A DNA stretch of 64,000 nucleotides from Arthrobacter sp. UM1 (GTDB lineage: Bacteria; Actinomycetota; Actinomycetes; Actinomycetales; Micrococcaceae): contig NZ_JACWAB010000001.1 of NCBI RefSeq assembly GCF_020483305.1, forward strand, positions 124,001 to 188,000, in the 5' to 3' direction. A program made the position numbers and the translations under genes. The notes beneath the pieces were generated by a model. It did no database searches. It saw only the letters and a list, made by a program, of their open reading frames with translations, and was not told the DNA's origin. How positions within the stretch are numbered: the stretch's first letter is position 1; every line of letters begins with the position of its first letter. This document shows, piece after piece, positions 9,288 through 18,198 of this stretch.

Positions 9288-10941
9288 CCTGACGGACCGG
9301 CTCGAGGCCCTCGAGGAGGCCCGGGCGCTCGGAGAGGACCGCCTGAGCACGGAGGTCCTCGAGCGCGCGGGCCGCGTGTCCCAGGCGGCGGGGGAGCGGC
9401 GCCGCCTCTCCTCGGACCACACTGTGGTGGGCTTCTTCGGCGCGACGGGCAGCGGCAAGTCGAGCCTGTTCAACGCCGTCGTCGAGGAGCAGATCGCCCG
9501 CTCCGCCGCGACCCGGCCGACGACGAGCGAGCCGCTCGCCGTCGTCTGGGGCCGCGACAACTCCGAGCCCCTGCTCGACTGGCTCGGCGTGCGTCAGCGC
9601 CACGTGCGCCCGGACGGGGACGTGCTCTACTCCTCGGACCGCAGGGCCTCGAACGAGGAGCCCACGGGGCTCATCCTCCTCGACCTCCCCGACTTCGACT
9701 CCACGGAGCGCGCCAACCGCGAGGTGGCCGAGAAGCTGGCCGGGCAGGTGGACGTCCTCGTGTGGGTCATGGACCCGCAGAAGTACGCGGACGCCTCGGT
9801 CCACCTCGACTTCATCCGCCCGCTCGCCGGGCACGGCGCGGTCATGCTCGCCGTGCTCAACCAGATCGACCTGCTGCCGGCGGACGAGGTCCACCGGGTG
9901 CTCTCCTCGCTCCAGGGGCTCTTGCGCTCCGACGGCGTGACCGGCGTGGAGGTCATCCCCGCCAGCGCCCGGACCGGCGAGAACGTGGACCGGGTCCGCA
10001 ACGCCATCCGGCGCTTCGCGGACGCGAAGGACGCACGGGACGCGCGTCTCACCGCGGACGTCGACGGCGCCGCCGCGGGGCTGGCGCAGTCCTGCGGCGA
10101 GAGCGACCCCGCCGGGGTGAGCAAGCGCTCGGTCGCCGAGCTCTCGGAGGACCTCGCCAAGGCCGCCCGTGTGGACGTCGTCACCGACGCCGTGGAGAAG
10201 TCCTTCCGGCACCGGGCCCACGCGGCCACCGGGTGGCCCGTCGTCAAGTGGATCGGCCGGTTCCGGCGGGATCCGCTCCAGAGGCTCAACCTCCACCGCT
10301 CGGACGTCAATCCGGACGTGAACCGGACCTCGCTGCCGCCGCTCGGCGCGGCCGAGTCCGCCCGAGCCGACTCGGCGGTGCGCCGGTTCGCGGACACCGC
10401 CAGCGAGGGGGCGCCGGAGGCCTGGCGCTCCTCGATGCGGCGCGCGGCCCGCTCGCACAGCGACGTCCTTCCTGACCATCTGGACCGGGCGCTCGCGTCA
10501 GCCGACCTCCACGCCGGCCGCCGCGCCTGGTGGTGGCCGATCTTCTCCGTGCTGCAGTGGCTCGCCCTCGCGAGCCTCGTGATCGGTCTCGGCTGGCTCG
10601 GCGTCATCGCCGCGGCGGGCTACTTCCAGTTCCAGCTGCCCCCGACTCCGCGGGTCGAGGGATTCGCGGTTCCCACGCTGCTCGTGGCCCTCGGCGCCGC
10701 CCTCGGCATCCTGCTCGCCCTGCTCGCCGGAGCCATCGCGATGCTGGCTGCGAAGTCCAAGGCCCGCAGGGCCCGGCGCAAGCTCCGGGGAGAGATCGGA
10801 AAGGTGGCGGAGACGGACGTCGTGGCGCCTCTCAACGAGGAGCTCGAGCGGTACAGCCGCTTCCGCGGGGCCGTCGGCCGGGCCACAGCCCCTGCGGCCC
10901 GCGGACGGCTGGCTGGCCTGCGCGGGCGCCGCGCCCGATGA
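9271..10941 (+). CDS. Membrane-anchored dynamin-like/Era-like GTPase, second of a pair
   Basis: 556 residues. P-loop GATGSGKSS near residue 56, TTSEP (G2), LLDLPDFDST (G3) and LNQID (G4), so this copy keeps a better G4 than its partner, followed by SARTGENV (G5-like). The middle is Arg-rich and helical. Two strong transmembrane segments lie near 421-450 and 464-492, then a basic C-terminal tail. The GTPase domain would therefore sit at the inner membrane face. It starts inside the preceding GTPase gene and its stop overlaps thiL by 4 nt (ATGA). Paired GTPases of this kind often form hetero-oligomers; that is inferred here. Confidence 0.75.
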   Translation: MAKTVDLTDRLEALEEARALGEDRLSTEVLERAGRVSQAAGERRRLSSDHTVVGFFGATGSGKSSLFNAVVEEQIARSAATRPTTSEPLAVVWGRDNSEPLLDWLGVRQRHVRPDGDVLYSSDRRASNEEPTGLILLDLPDFDSTERANREVAEKLAGQVDVLVWVMDPQKYADASVHLDFIRPLAGHGAVMLAVLNQIDLLPADEVHRVLSSLQGLLRSDGVTGVEVIPASARTGENVDRVRNAIRRFADAKDARDARLTADVDGAAAGLAQSCGESDPAGVSKRSVAELSEDLAKAARVDVVTDAVEKSFRHRAHAATGWPVVKWIGRFRRDPLQRLNLHRSDVNPDVNRTSLPPLGAAESARADSAVRRFADTASEGAPEAWRSSMRRAARSHSDVLPDHLDRALASADLHAGRRAWWWPIFSVLQWLALASLVIGLGWLGVIAAAGYFQFQLPPTPRVEGFAVPTLLVALGAALGILLALLAGAIAMLAAKSKARRARRKLRGEIGKVAETDVVAPLNEELERYSRFRGAVGRATAPAARGRLAGLRGRRAR

Positions 10942-11954
10942 GCGACGCGCAGGGAGCGAGCTCCTCGGGCGGCGAGGCGGGCCTTCTGGCTCGCATCCTT
11001 CCCATTCTCGCGGGGGAGGAGCGCGCCACCGCGGGCTTCCCCTTCCTCGGCCCCGGCGACGACGCCGCGTTCGTGCCCCTCGCAGGCGGCGCTCTCGTCA
11101 CCGTGGACGCCGTGGTCGAGGGCCAGGACTTCCTCTGGAGATGGCCGTGCGGTCTGGAGCACGACCCGCGGGACGTGGGCTACAAGTCCGTGGCCCAGAA
11201 CGTCTCGGACGTCAACGCGATGGGCGGCGTCCCCCGCTGGGCTGTGGTCTCCCTCCAGTTCCCGAAGGGCACCCCGGCAGAGCGGCTCGAGGGGATCGCC
11301 CGCGGCATGCGGGAGGCCCTCGACGAGCTCGCGCCGGAGTGCCGGATCGTCGGCGGAGACCTGGGCCGGGCGGGGGAGACGGCCTCCACCGTGACCGTTC
11401 TCGGCGAGGCCGGGCCGGAGGGGCCGAAGACGCGCTCGGGCGCCCGCCCGGGTGACGTCGTCGCCGTCGCCGGCGACCTCGGCCGGGCGGCAGCGGGCCT
11501 CGCGCTCCTGCTCGGGGACCGGGAGATCCCGGAGCGCCTCATGCCCTGGGTGCGCGCTCAGTTCCGCCCTGTCCCACCGATGCAGGCGGGCCCCGCGGCG
11601 ACGACGGCGACGGCGATGATGGACGTCTCAGACTCGCTCGCGCGCGACGCGAACCGCTTGGCCGAGGCCTCGGGGGCGGCGCTCGCCCTCGACGCAGACG
11701 CGCTCGCCCAGGATGCCGATGCGCTCATGGAGCCGGCCGCCTTCCTCGGCGCAGGCCGCGAGCTGGCGCAGGAGTGGGCGCTGATCGGCGGAGAGGACTT
11801 CGCCCTGCTGGCCGCGTTCCCCTCGCGGGAGGACTGCCCGCAGGGGTTCCGGGTGATCGGGGAGGTCCGGGAGGCGCGGCCCGGCGCGCCCGCGGTGACC
11901 CTCTCTGGCCGCGAGCTCACGGCCGAGGGCTGGGACCACCTCGAGCGGGACTGA
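10938..11954 (+). CDS. thiL: Thiamine-monophosphate kinase
   Basis: Phosphorylates thiamine monophosphate to thiamine diphosphate with ATP and Mg. 338 residues of the AIR-synthase/PurM fold. Motifs: FLGPGDDAAFV (N-terminal metal Asp pair), TVDAVVEGQDF, VGYKSVAQNVSDVNAMGG, IVGGDLGRA, MDVSDSLARDANRLAEASG and LIGGEDFALLA. It starts at an ATG overlapping the stop of the second GTPase gene. In many actinobacteria thiL follows ddl and DUF3515. Here it has been moved to the GTPase operon, about 7 kb upstream of ddl. Confidence 0.93.
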   Translation: MSDAQGASSSGGEAGLLARILPILAGEERATAGFPFLGPGDDAAFVPLAGGALVTVDAVVEGQDFLWRWPCGLEHDPRDVGYKSVAQNVSDVNAMGGVPRWAVVSLQFPKGTPAERLEGIARGMREALDELAPECRIVGGDLGRAGETASTVTVLGEAGPEGPKTRSGARPGDVVAVAGDLGRAAAGLALLLGDREIPERLMPWVRAQFRPVPPMQAGPAATTATAMMDVSDSLARDANRLAEASGAALALDADALAQDADALMEPAAFLGAGRELAQEWALIGGEDFALLAAFPSREDCPQGFRVIGEVREARPGAPAVTLSGRELTAEGWDHLERD

Positions 11955-12002
11955 CGCCGCGCCGCAGCAGCGCTGACACGCCGCAGCGGCGCGCCGCTCC
12001 GG

Positions 12003-12743
12003 TCAGGAGCCGGACTCGCCGCTCGGCTTGCGCAGCGCCTGGGTGATGGCCGCGGCGGCGTTGACCACGGCCTCGGCGTGGAGACGGCCCGGCTGGCGCG
12101 TGAGGCGGTCGATGGGCCCCGAGATGGACACGGCCGCGATGACCCGCCCCGAGGGGCCCCGCACCGGCGCGGAGACCGAGGCGACGCCGGGCTCCCGCTC
12201 GCCGAGGCTCTGGGACCAGCCGCGTCGGCGGACCCCGGCGAGGACGGCCGGCGTGAAGCGGGCGCCCTCGAGCCCCTCGAGCAGGCGGGAGTGGTCCTCC
12301 CAGGCGAGGAGGATCTGTGCCGCGGAGCCGCCCTTCATGGAGAGCTTCGTGCCCACGGGGATCGTGTCCCGGAGGCCGATGGGCCGCTCGGCGGAGGCGA
12401 CGCACACGCGGGCGTCTCCCTGGCGGCGGAACACCTGCGCGGACTCGCCGGTCACCGTGCGGAGCTGGTTGAGCACGGGATTCGCGGCGGAGATGAGCCG
12501 ATCCTCGCCCGCGCCGGAGGCGAGCTCCACGAGCCGGCTGCCGAGGACGAATCGCCCGTGCATGTCCCGGGCCACGAGCCGGTGGTGGATGAGCGCGAGC
12601 GCGAGCCGGTGGACGGTGGGGCGGGCGAGGCCCGTCGCCGAGACGAGCTCGGCGAGCGAGGTGGGCCCTGCCTCCAGGGCGTTGAGCACTGCTGCGGCCT
12701 TGTCGATGACTCCGACGCCGCTCGATTCGCGGGGTGTGTCCAT
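12003..12743 (-). CDS. ndgR: IclR-family regulator NdgR/LtbR of leucine biosynthesis
   Basis: 246-residue IclR-type transcription factor. The N-terminal winged HTH lies at about 15-75 ([33 protein letters not shown]), followed by the IclR effector domain ([45 protein letters not shown]). The same family sits divergent to leuCD in Streptomyces (NdgR) and Corynebacterium (LtbR), where it controls leu genes and amino-acid metabolism. The -10 TAGTAT is 6 nt before the ATG, so the transcript is probably leaderless. A TGTGA/TCACA inverted repeat overlaps the -35, which suggests autoregulation. Confidence 0.9.
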   Translation of the reverse strand: MDTPRESSGVGVIDKAAAVLNALEAGPTSLAELVSATGLARPTVHRLALALIHHRLVARDMHGRFVLGSRLVELASGAGEDRLISAANPVLNQLRTVTGESAQVFRRQGDARVCVASAERPIGLRDTIPVGTKLSMKGGSAAQILLAWEDHSRLLEGLEGARFTPAVLAGVRRRGWSQSLGEREPGVASVSAPVRGPSGRVIAAVSISGPIDRLTRQPGRLHAEAVVNAAAAITQALRKPSGESGS

Positions 12744-12749
12744 GTGCTG

Positions 12750-12778
12750 ATACTAGAGTCCAAAGTGTGAGATTCACA
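12750..12778 (-). promoter_or_regulatory. ndgR promoter and candidate NdgR operator in the ndgR-leuC divergent region
   Basis: On the minus strand TGTGAA (12778-12773), a 17-nt spacer and TAGTAT (12755-12750) precede ndgR. The perfect inverted repeat TGTGA-GAT-TCACA (12766-12778) covers that -35 and lies 103 bp upstream of leuC. Its symmetry and placement fit an operator for the divergently encoded IclR regulator. Binding is inferred. Confidence 0.55.
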
Positions 12779-12880
12779 AACCCGGGCCGTGCCCGCGGCG
12801 TGGACCCGTGGTTCAGTGAGAGTGCGCCGCCCCGCTGGGACGGCCTCGTTTCCAGCCCTTGTGAGGAATGGTCGACAGTC

Positions 12881-14350
12881 ATGACACAGCACGCAGAAGC
12901 AGGCTCCCCGGCCGGCGCCCGCCCCGAGCGCCCGCTGACCCTGGCCGAGAAGGTGTGGAGGGAGCACATCGTGGTCGAGGGGGAGGGGGACGCTCCCGAC
13001 CTCCTCTACATCGACCTCCACCTTCTGCACGAGGTGACGAGCCCCCAGGCGTTCGACGGCCTGCGCCAGGCCGGGCGCCGGCTGCGCCGCCCGGACCTCA
13101 CGATCGCCACGGAGGACCACAACACGCCAACGCTGGAGATCGACAAGCCCATCGCGGACCCGGTCTCCCGCCTGCAGATCGAGACTCTGCGCCAGAACTG
13201 CGAGGAGTTCGGCGTCCGTCTGCACCCACTCGGGGACGCGGAGCAGGGGATCGTGCACGTCGTCGGCCCCCAGCTCGGCCTGACGCAGCCCGGCATGACC
13301 ATCGTGTGCGGAGACTCGCACACGTCCACGCACGGCGCGTTCGGCTCGCTCGCCATGGGCATCGGCACGAGCGAGGTGGAGCACGTCATGGCCACCCAGA
13401 CGCTCGCGCTCAAGCCCTTCAAGACGATGGCGATCACGGTCAACGGCACCCTGCGCCCTGGCGTGACGAGCAAGGACCTCATCCTCGCCGTCATCGCCAA
13501 GATCGGCACGGGCGGCGGACAGGGGTACGTCCTCGAGTACCGCGGCTCGGCCATCGAGGCCCTCTCGATGGAGGCGCGGATGACCATCTGCAACATGTCC
13601 ATCGAGGCGGGGGCCCGCGCAGGCATGATCGCGCCGGACGAGACCACCTTCGAGTACGTCAAGGGCCGCGAGCACGCCCCGCAGGGCGAGGACTGGGATG
13701 CCGCCGTCGAGCACTGGCGCTCCCTCCGGACGGACGAGGGCGCGGAGTTCGACGCCGAGGTGGTCATCGACGGCGACTCGCTCGAGCCGTTCGTCACGTG
13801 GGGCACCAACCCGGGCCAGGGCGTGAGCCTCAGCGAGTCCGTCCCGGATCCGCTGGAGATGGACGACGTCGCCCGCGACTCCGCCGAGCGCGCCCTCGCG
13901 TACATGGGCCTGACCCCGGGCACCCGCATGAAGGACATCGCCGTGGACACCGTCTTCCTCGGCTCCTGCACCAACTCGCGGATCGAGGACCTGCGGGCGG
14001 CCGCGGAGATCGTCCGCGGGCGCACCAAGGCGGAGAGCGTCCGCATGCTGGTCGTCCCCGGCTCGGCGCGGGTCCGCCTGGAGGCGGAGGCGGAGGGCCT
14101 GGACCGGGTGTTCAAGGACTTCGGCGCGGAGTGGCGGTTCGCCGGCTGCTCCATGTGCCTCGGCATGAACCCGGACCAGCTCTCCGAGGGGGAGCGCTGC
14201 GCGTCCACCTCGAACCGCAACTTCGAGGGCCGCCAGGGCAAGGGCGGCCGGACCCACCTCGTCTCGCCCCTCGTGGCGGCGGCGACGGCGGTCGCGGGGC
14301 GCCTCGCCTCGCCGTCGGACATCCTCGAGTCAGCACCGGCAGGAGCGTAG
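12881..14350 (+). CDS. leuC: 3-isopropylmalate dehydratase, large subunit
   Basis: Isomerises 2- to 3-isopropylmalate together with LeuD using a [4Fe-4S] cluster, in leucine synthesis. 489 residues of the aconitase family. Cluster cysteines are visible in [13 protein letters not shown] and in [13 protein letters not shown]. Other signatures: [25 protein letters not shown] and GTNPGQG. The ATG at 12881 has GAGGAA about 12 nt upstream. It is followed 9 nt later by leuD. Divergent from ndgR across 137 bp that hold the candidate operator. Confidence 0.97.
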   Translation: MTQHAEAGSPAGARPERPLTLAEKVWREHIVVEGEGDAPDLLYIDLHLLHEVTSPQAFDGLRQAGRRLRRPDLTIATEDHNTPTLEIDKPIADPVSRLQIETLRQNCEEFGVRLHPLGDAEQGIVHVVGPQLGLTQPGMTIVCGDSHTSTHGAFGSLAMGIGTSEVEHVMATQTLALKPFKTMAITVNGTLRPGVTSKDLILAVIAKIGTGGGQGYVLEYRGSAIEALSMEARMTICNMSIEAGARAGMIAPDETTFEYVKGREHAPQGEDWDAAVEHWRSLRTDEGAEFDAEVVIDGDSLEPFVTWGTNPGQGVSLSESVPDPLEMDDVARDSAERALAYMGLTPGTRMKDIAVDTVFLGSCTNSRIEDLRAAAEIVRGRTKAESVRMLVVPGSARVRLEAEAEGLDRVFKDFGAEWRFAGCSMCLGMNPDQLSEGERCASTSNRNFEGRQGKGGRTHLVSPLVAAATAVAGRLASPSDILESAPAGA

Positions 14351-14359
14351 GAGAAGACC

Positions 14360-14959
14360 ATGGAGCCCATCACCACCGTCGACGGCGTCGGCGTCCCCCT
14401 GCGCGTGTCCAACGTGGACACGGACCAGATCATCCCGGCCGTCTACCTGAAGCGCGTCACCCAGACCGGGTTCGAGGACGCCCTCTTCGCGTCCTGGCGC
14501 CGGGACCCGGAGTTCGTCCTCAACCGTCCCGCGTACGCCGGAGCGCAGGTGCTCGTGGCCGGACCGGACTTCGGCACCGGATCGAGCCGCGAGCACGCCG
14601 TCTGGGCGCTCAAGGACTACGGCTTCAAAGCCGTCCTCTCCTCCCGCTTCGCCGACATCTTCCGCGGCAACGCGGGCAAGAAGGGGCTGCTCGCGGCCGT
14701 CGTCGAGCAGCAGGACATCGAGCGGATCCAGAAGGAGCTCGAGACGAGCCCGGGCGCGCACGTCCGCGTGGACCTCGCGTCCCAGACGGTGAGCTGCGGG
14801 GCCGTGGAGACGTCCTTCCAGATCGATCCGGACACCAAGCGCCGGCTGCTCGAGGGCCTGGACGACATCACCCTCACGCTGACCCGCGAGGAGGACATCG
14901 AGCGGTTCGAGTCCTCGCGCCCCGGGTACAAGCCCCGGACTCTGCCTTCAGCGAACTGA
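14360..14959 (+). CDS. leuD: 3-isopropylmalate dehydratase, small subunit
   Basis: 199-residue swivelling-domain subunit that completes the LeuCD active site. Motifs: [45 protein letters not shown] and [17 protein letters not shown]. It has a good ribosome site (AGGAGAAGACC before ATG) and follows leuC by 9 nt as a two-gene operon. The next gene, murA, has its own predicted promoter. Confidence 0.96.
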   Translation: MEPITTVDGVGVPLRVSNVDTDQIIPAVYLKRVTQTGFEDALFASWRRDPEFVLNRPAYAGAQVLVAGPDFGTGSSREHAVWALKDYGFKAVLSSRFADIFRGNAGKKGLLAAVVEQQDIERIQKELETSPGAHVRVDLASQTVSCGAVETSFQIDPDTKRRLLEGLDDITLTLTREEDIERFESSRPGYKPRTLPSAN

Positions 14960-14972
14960 ACGGGATCCGTCC

Positions 14973-14978
14973 TATGCT
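14973..14978 (+). promoter_or_regulatory. Candidate -10 of murA
   Basis: TATGCT at 14973-14978, shortly after the leuD stop. A TTCAGC 20 nt upstream is a poor -35. If used, murA mRNA would carry a leader of about 70 nt with the AAGGAAG ribosome site. Confidence 0.35.
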
Positions 14979-15057
14979 GGACTCCTATGACCCGGACGCC
15001 GGCCCAGTCAGCGCGTCCGGGCGCATCCCCAGCAGCGGTAAGGAAGAACTCGTCAAG

Positions 15058-16380
15058 ATGGCCAGTGTGATGACAATTCGCGGAGGCAAGGCCCTGCGCG
15101 GCACCGTCTCCGTGCGCGGAGCCAAGAACCTCGTGCCCAAGGCGATGGTCGCGACGCTCTTGGGCGACACGCCCTCCACCCTGCGCAACGTGCCGGAGAT
15201 CAAGGACGTGGAGGTCGTGACGAGCCTCCTGCGCCTGCACGGCGTCGAGGTGACCACGGACCCCGAGACCGGGGATCTGCACATGGACCCGTCCAAGGCG
15301 AAGAGCGCCACGAGCGCGGAGATCAACACGCACGCGGGTGACTCGCGCATCCCGATCCTCTTCTGCGGCCCGCTCATCCACTCGATCGGCCAGGCCTTCA
15401 TCCCGGACCTCGGCGGCTGCAAGATCGGGGACCGCCCCATCGACTACCACCTCGAGGTGCTCCGCCAGTTCGGCGCCGTCGTGGACAAGACGCCCGAGGG
15501 CATCTCCATCACCGCCCCGCGCGGCCTCAAGGGGGCCAAGCTCGAGCTCCCGTACCCCAGCGTCGGCGCCACCGAGCAGGTGCTCCTCACCGCGACGCGC
15601 GCCGAGGGCATCACCGAGCTCAAGGGCGCCGCCGTGGAGCCGGAGATCCTCGACCTCATCGCGGTGCTCCAGAAGATGGGCGCCATCATCACGGTCCAGA
15701 CGGACCGGGTCATCCGGATCGAGGGCGTCCCGGCCCTGCGCGGCTACAACCACCGCGCCCTGCCGGACCGCAACGAGTCGGCCTCCTGGGCGTCCGCCGC
15801 GCTCGTCACCCGGGGAGACATCTACGTGGAGGGCGCGGACCAGCAGGACCTCACCGCGTTCCTCAACACCTTCCGCAAGGTCGGCGGCGAGTTCGATGTG
15901 GACGACAAAGGCATCCGCTTCTACCACCCGGGCGGGGAGCTCAACCCGCTGGTCCTCGAGACGGACGTGCACCCGGGCTTCATGACGGACTGGCAGCAGC
16001 CGCTCGTCGTGGCCCTGACCCAGGCGGACGGCGTCTCGATCGTCCACGAGACGGTCTACGAGAACCGCTTCGGCTTCACCGAGGCCCTGCGCCGGATGGG
16101 CGCCACGATCCAGGTGCACCGAGAGTGCCTCGGCAGCATCCCGTGCCGCTTCGGCCAGCGGAATTTCCTCCACTCCGCCGTCATCTCGGGTCCCACCCCG
16201 CTCAAGGGCGCGAACATCGACGTGCCGGACCTCCGCGGCGGGTTCAGCCACCTCATCGCGGCCCTCGCGGCCAACGGAACCTCGCGCGTGACGGGCATCG
16301 AGGTCATCAAGCGCGGCTACGAGCGCTTCGAGGAGAAGCTCCGGGCCCTCGGCGCGGACTTCGACGTCGAGAAGCTCTGA
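15058..16380 (+). CDS. murA: UDP-N-acetylglucosamine 1-carboxyvinyltransferase
   Basis: Transfers enolpyruvate from PEP to UDP-GlcNAc, the first committed step of peptidoglycan synthesis, in the cytoplasm. 440 residues with duplicated EPSP-synthase-like domains. RGAKNLVPKAMVATLL matches the N-terminal substrate-binding motif. The active-site cysteine is C121 in GGCKIGDRPIDYH, so the fosfomycin target residue is kept. The reading frame remains open upstream, but ATG 15058 has AAGGAAG at 15040-15046 and fits the family N-terminus. The stop is followed by a GC-rich hairpin before plsC. Confidence 0.95.
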   Translation: MASVMTIRGGKALRGTVSVRGAKNLVPKAMVATLLGDTPSTLRNVPEIKDVEVVTSLLRLHGVEVTTDPETGDLHMDPSKAKSATSAEINTHAGDSRIPILFCGPLIHSIGQAFIPDLGGCKIGDRPIDYHLEVLRQFGAVVDKTPEGISITAPRGLKGAKLELPYPSVGATEQVLLTATRAEGITELKGAAVEPEILDLIAVLQKMGAIITVQTDRVIRIEGVPALRGYNHRALPDRNESASWASAALVTRGDIYVEGADQQDLTAFLNTFRKVGGEFDVDDKGIRFYHPGGELNPLVLETDVHPGFMTDWQQPLVVALTQADGVSIVHETVYENRFGFTEALRRMGATIQVHRECLGSIPCRFGQRNFLHSAVISGPTPLKGANIDVPDLRGGFSHLIAALAANGTSRVTGIEVIKRGYERFEEKLRALGADFDVEKL

Positions 16381-16401
16381 CGCCCCTGACGTGAGACGAT
16401 G

Positions 16402-16430
16402 AAGGTGCCGCCGGGCTCCGGCGGCGCCTT
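16402..16430 (+). terminator. Hairpin between murA and plsC
   Basis: A 13-bp stem with one G-T pair and a GCT loop, 21 nt after the murA stop. There is no T-run after it, so it may act as a weak terminator or as an mRNA-stabilising structure. Confidence 0.4.
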
Positions 16431-16459
16431 CGTCGCGCCCCAAGGAAAGTGTGGTTCTG

Positions 16460-17191
16460 ATGTCCGGCTCGCCCAAGATCGAGCGCGCGTTCAACAACGT
16501 CGCGGCCCTCGTCCGGCCGTATCTCGACTCCGTCTTCCGCAAGACCTGGAACGGTCAGGAGAACGTGACGGGCCGCAAGGGCATCATCGTGGTCTCGAAC
16601 CACCTGACGCAGATCGACCCGCTCGTGGTGGGCCACTTCCTCTACGACCAGGGCCTCATGCCGCACTTCATGGCGAAGCAGTCCATGTTCGGCTGGCCGC
16701 TCGTCGGCTCCGTCATGCGCTCCACGAACCAGGTGCCGGTCTTCCGCGGCAGCGCTGACGCGGTCAAGGCCATCGCCGTCGCCGAGGAGATCGTGGCGAA
16801 CGGGGAGGCGCTCGTCGTCTACCCGGAGGGAACGCTGACGGAGGACCCGGGCCTCTGGCCGATGCGCGGCTACACGGGCGCCGCCCGCCTGGCCCTCGCC
16901 ACCGGCGCGGACGTGGTGCCGATCGCCCACTGGGGAGACCAGGCCAAGTTCGCCACCCGCCTGACCAAGCCGAAGCGCACGCTGCGCCGGGCCCCGGTCT
17001 CCGTCTCCGCGGGCCGGCCCGTGGACCTCGCGGACTTCCGGGACAAGCCCGTCACGCGCGAGCTCCTCGAGGAGGCCACGGAGCGGATCATGGACGCGCT
17101 GACCGCCGAGCTCGCCGGCCTGCGCGGCGAAGAGCCGCCCGCAGAGCGGTTCGACCTGCGCGCCGCGCGGAAGCGGAGCTCGGACCGATGA
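16460..17191 (+). CDS. plsC: 1-acyl-sn-glycerol-3-phosphate acyltransferase family protein
   Basis: 243-residue PlsC-type membrane-associated acyltransferase, probably adding an acyl chain to lysophosphatidate in phospholipid synthesis. Family blocks: VVSNHLTQIDPLVVGHF (catalytic HX4D), VPVFRGSAD (acyl acceptor site) and VVYPEGTLTEDP. I chose ATG 16460, 10 nt after GGAAAG, over an in-frame GTG at 16451, which is too close to it. It overlaps gpsA by 4 nt (ATGA). The pairing is functional, because gpsA makes the glycerol-3-phosphate used in the same pathway. Confidence 0.88.
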   Translation: MSGSPKIERAFNNVAALVRPYLDSVFRKTWNGQENVTGRKGIIVVSNHLTQIDPLVVGHFLYDQGLMPHFMAKQSMFGWPLVGSVMRSTNQVPVFRGSADAVKAIAVAEEIVANGEALVVYPEGTLTEDPGLWPMRGYTGAARLALATGADVVPIAHWGDQAKFATRLTKPKRTLRRAPVSVSAGRPVDLADFRDKPVTRELLEEATERIMDALTAELAGLRGEEPPAERFDLRAARKRSSDR

Positions 17192-18198
17192 CGCGCATCG
17201 CCGTGCTCGGCAGCGGCTCCTGGGGGACCGCGTACGCCAAGGTGCTCTCCGACTCGGACCCGCAGGCCGAGGTGGTCATGTACGCCCGCCGCCCGGAGGT
17301 GGCGCGCGCCATCACGGAGGAGCACCGCAACCCCTCCTATTTCGAGGACATCGTCCTGCGGGACTCCCTGAGCGCCGTGACGGATCCGCGCGAGGCGGTG
17401 GAGGGGGCCGACGTCGTCGTCGTCGCCGTGCCCGCGCAGTCCGCCCGGACGCTCATGGGGGAGATCGCGGGGTCGCTCGCCCCGGACGCGGTCGTGGTCT
17501 CGCTCATGAAGGGCCTCGAGCGGGGCACTCACCTGCGCATGTCCCAAATGCTCACGGAGACGCTCGGCATCTCGCCGGAGCGGATCGCGGTGGTCTCGGG
17601 GCCGAACCTCGCGCGAGAGATCGTCCAGGAGCAGCCGACGGCCTCCGTCATCGCCGCGGCCAACCCGCTGGTGGCCGCGCGGCTCGCGGAGATGTCGACG
17701 ACGTCCTACTTCCGCCCGTACACGAACACGGACGTCGTGGGCGTGGAGATCGGCGGGATCGTGAAGAACGTCATCGCCCTCGCGGTCGGGATCTGCGACG
17801 GCCGGGGGATGGGGGACAACACGAAGGCGTCCGTCATGACCCGGGGCCTCGCCGAGACGACCCGCCTGGCCCTCGCCCTCGGCGGAAGCGCCCAGACGCT
17901 CGCGGGCCTTGCGGGCATGGGTGACCTCGTGGCCACGTGCTCCTCGCCGCTCTCCCGCAACAACTCCGCCGGACGCCTCCTCGCGGAGGGCCTCACGGCC
18001 GAGGAGGCGGCCGAGCGGATGGCGCAGACGGCGGAGGGCATCAAGTCCGCGTCCGCCGTGGCAGAATTGGCGGCTCAGTACGATGTCCAGATGCCGATCA
18101 CCCAGGCCGTGGTGGCCGTGGTGGACGGAGCGCTCACCGTGGACGAGATGGGAGCGCGGCTCATGGGCAGAGACCTCAAGTCGGAAGGCGAATTGTGA
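17188..18198 (+). CDS. gpsA: Glycerol-3-phosphate dehydrogenase [NAD(P)+]
   Basis: Reduces dihydroxyacetone phosphate to sn-glycerol-3-phosphate for phospholipids. 336 residues. The Rossmann motif GSGSWGTAYAKVLSD lies at the N-terminus, followed by SLMKGLERGTHLRMSQ, VVSGPNLAREI, VEIGGIVKNVIALAVGICDG (catalytic Lys) and the C-terminal NNSAGRLLAEG block. It overlaps plsC upstream (ATGA) and ddl downstream (GTGA), making a three-gene coupled operon. Confidence 0.96.
   Translation: MTRIAVLGSGSWGTAYAKVLSDSDPQAEVVMYARRPEVARAITEEHRNPSYFEDIVLRDSLSAVTDPREAVEGADVVVVAVPAQSARTLMGEIAGSLAPDAVVVSLMKGLERGTHLRMSQMLTETLGISPERIAVVSGPNLAREIVQEQPTASVIAAANPLVAARLAEMSTTSYFRPYTNTDVVGVEIGGIVKNVIALAVGICDGRGMGDNTKASVMTRGLAETTRLALALGGSAQTLAGLAGMGDLVATCSSPLSRNNSAGRLLAEGLTAEEAAERMAQTAEGIKSASAVAELAAQYDVQMPITQAVVAVVDGALTVDEMGARLMGRDLKSEGEL

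Noticed and set aside
11955-12002. Terminator between convergent thiL and ndgR
   Set aside because: An 8-bp GC-rich pairing with a loop of more than 20 nt and no T-run is too weak to call.
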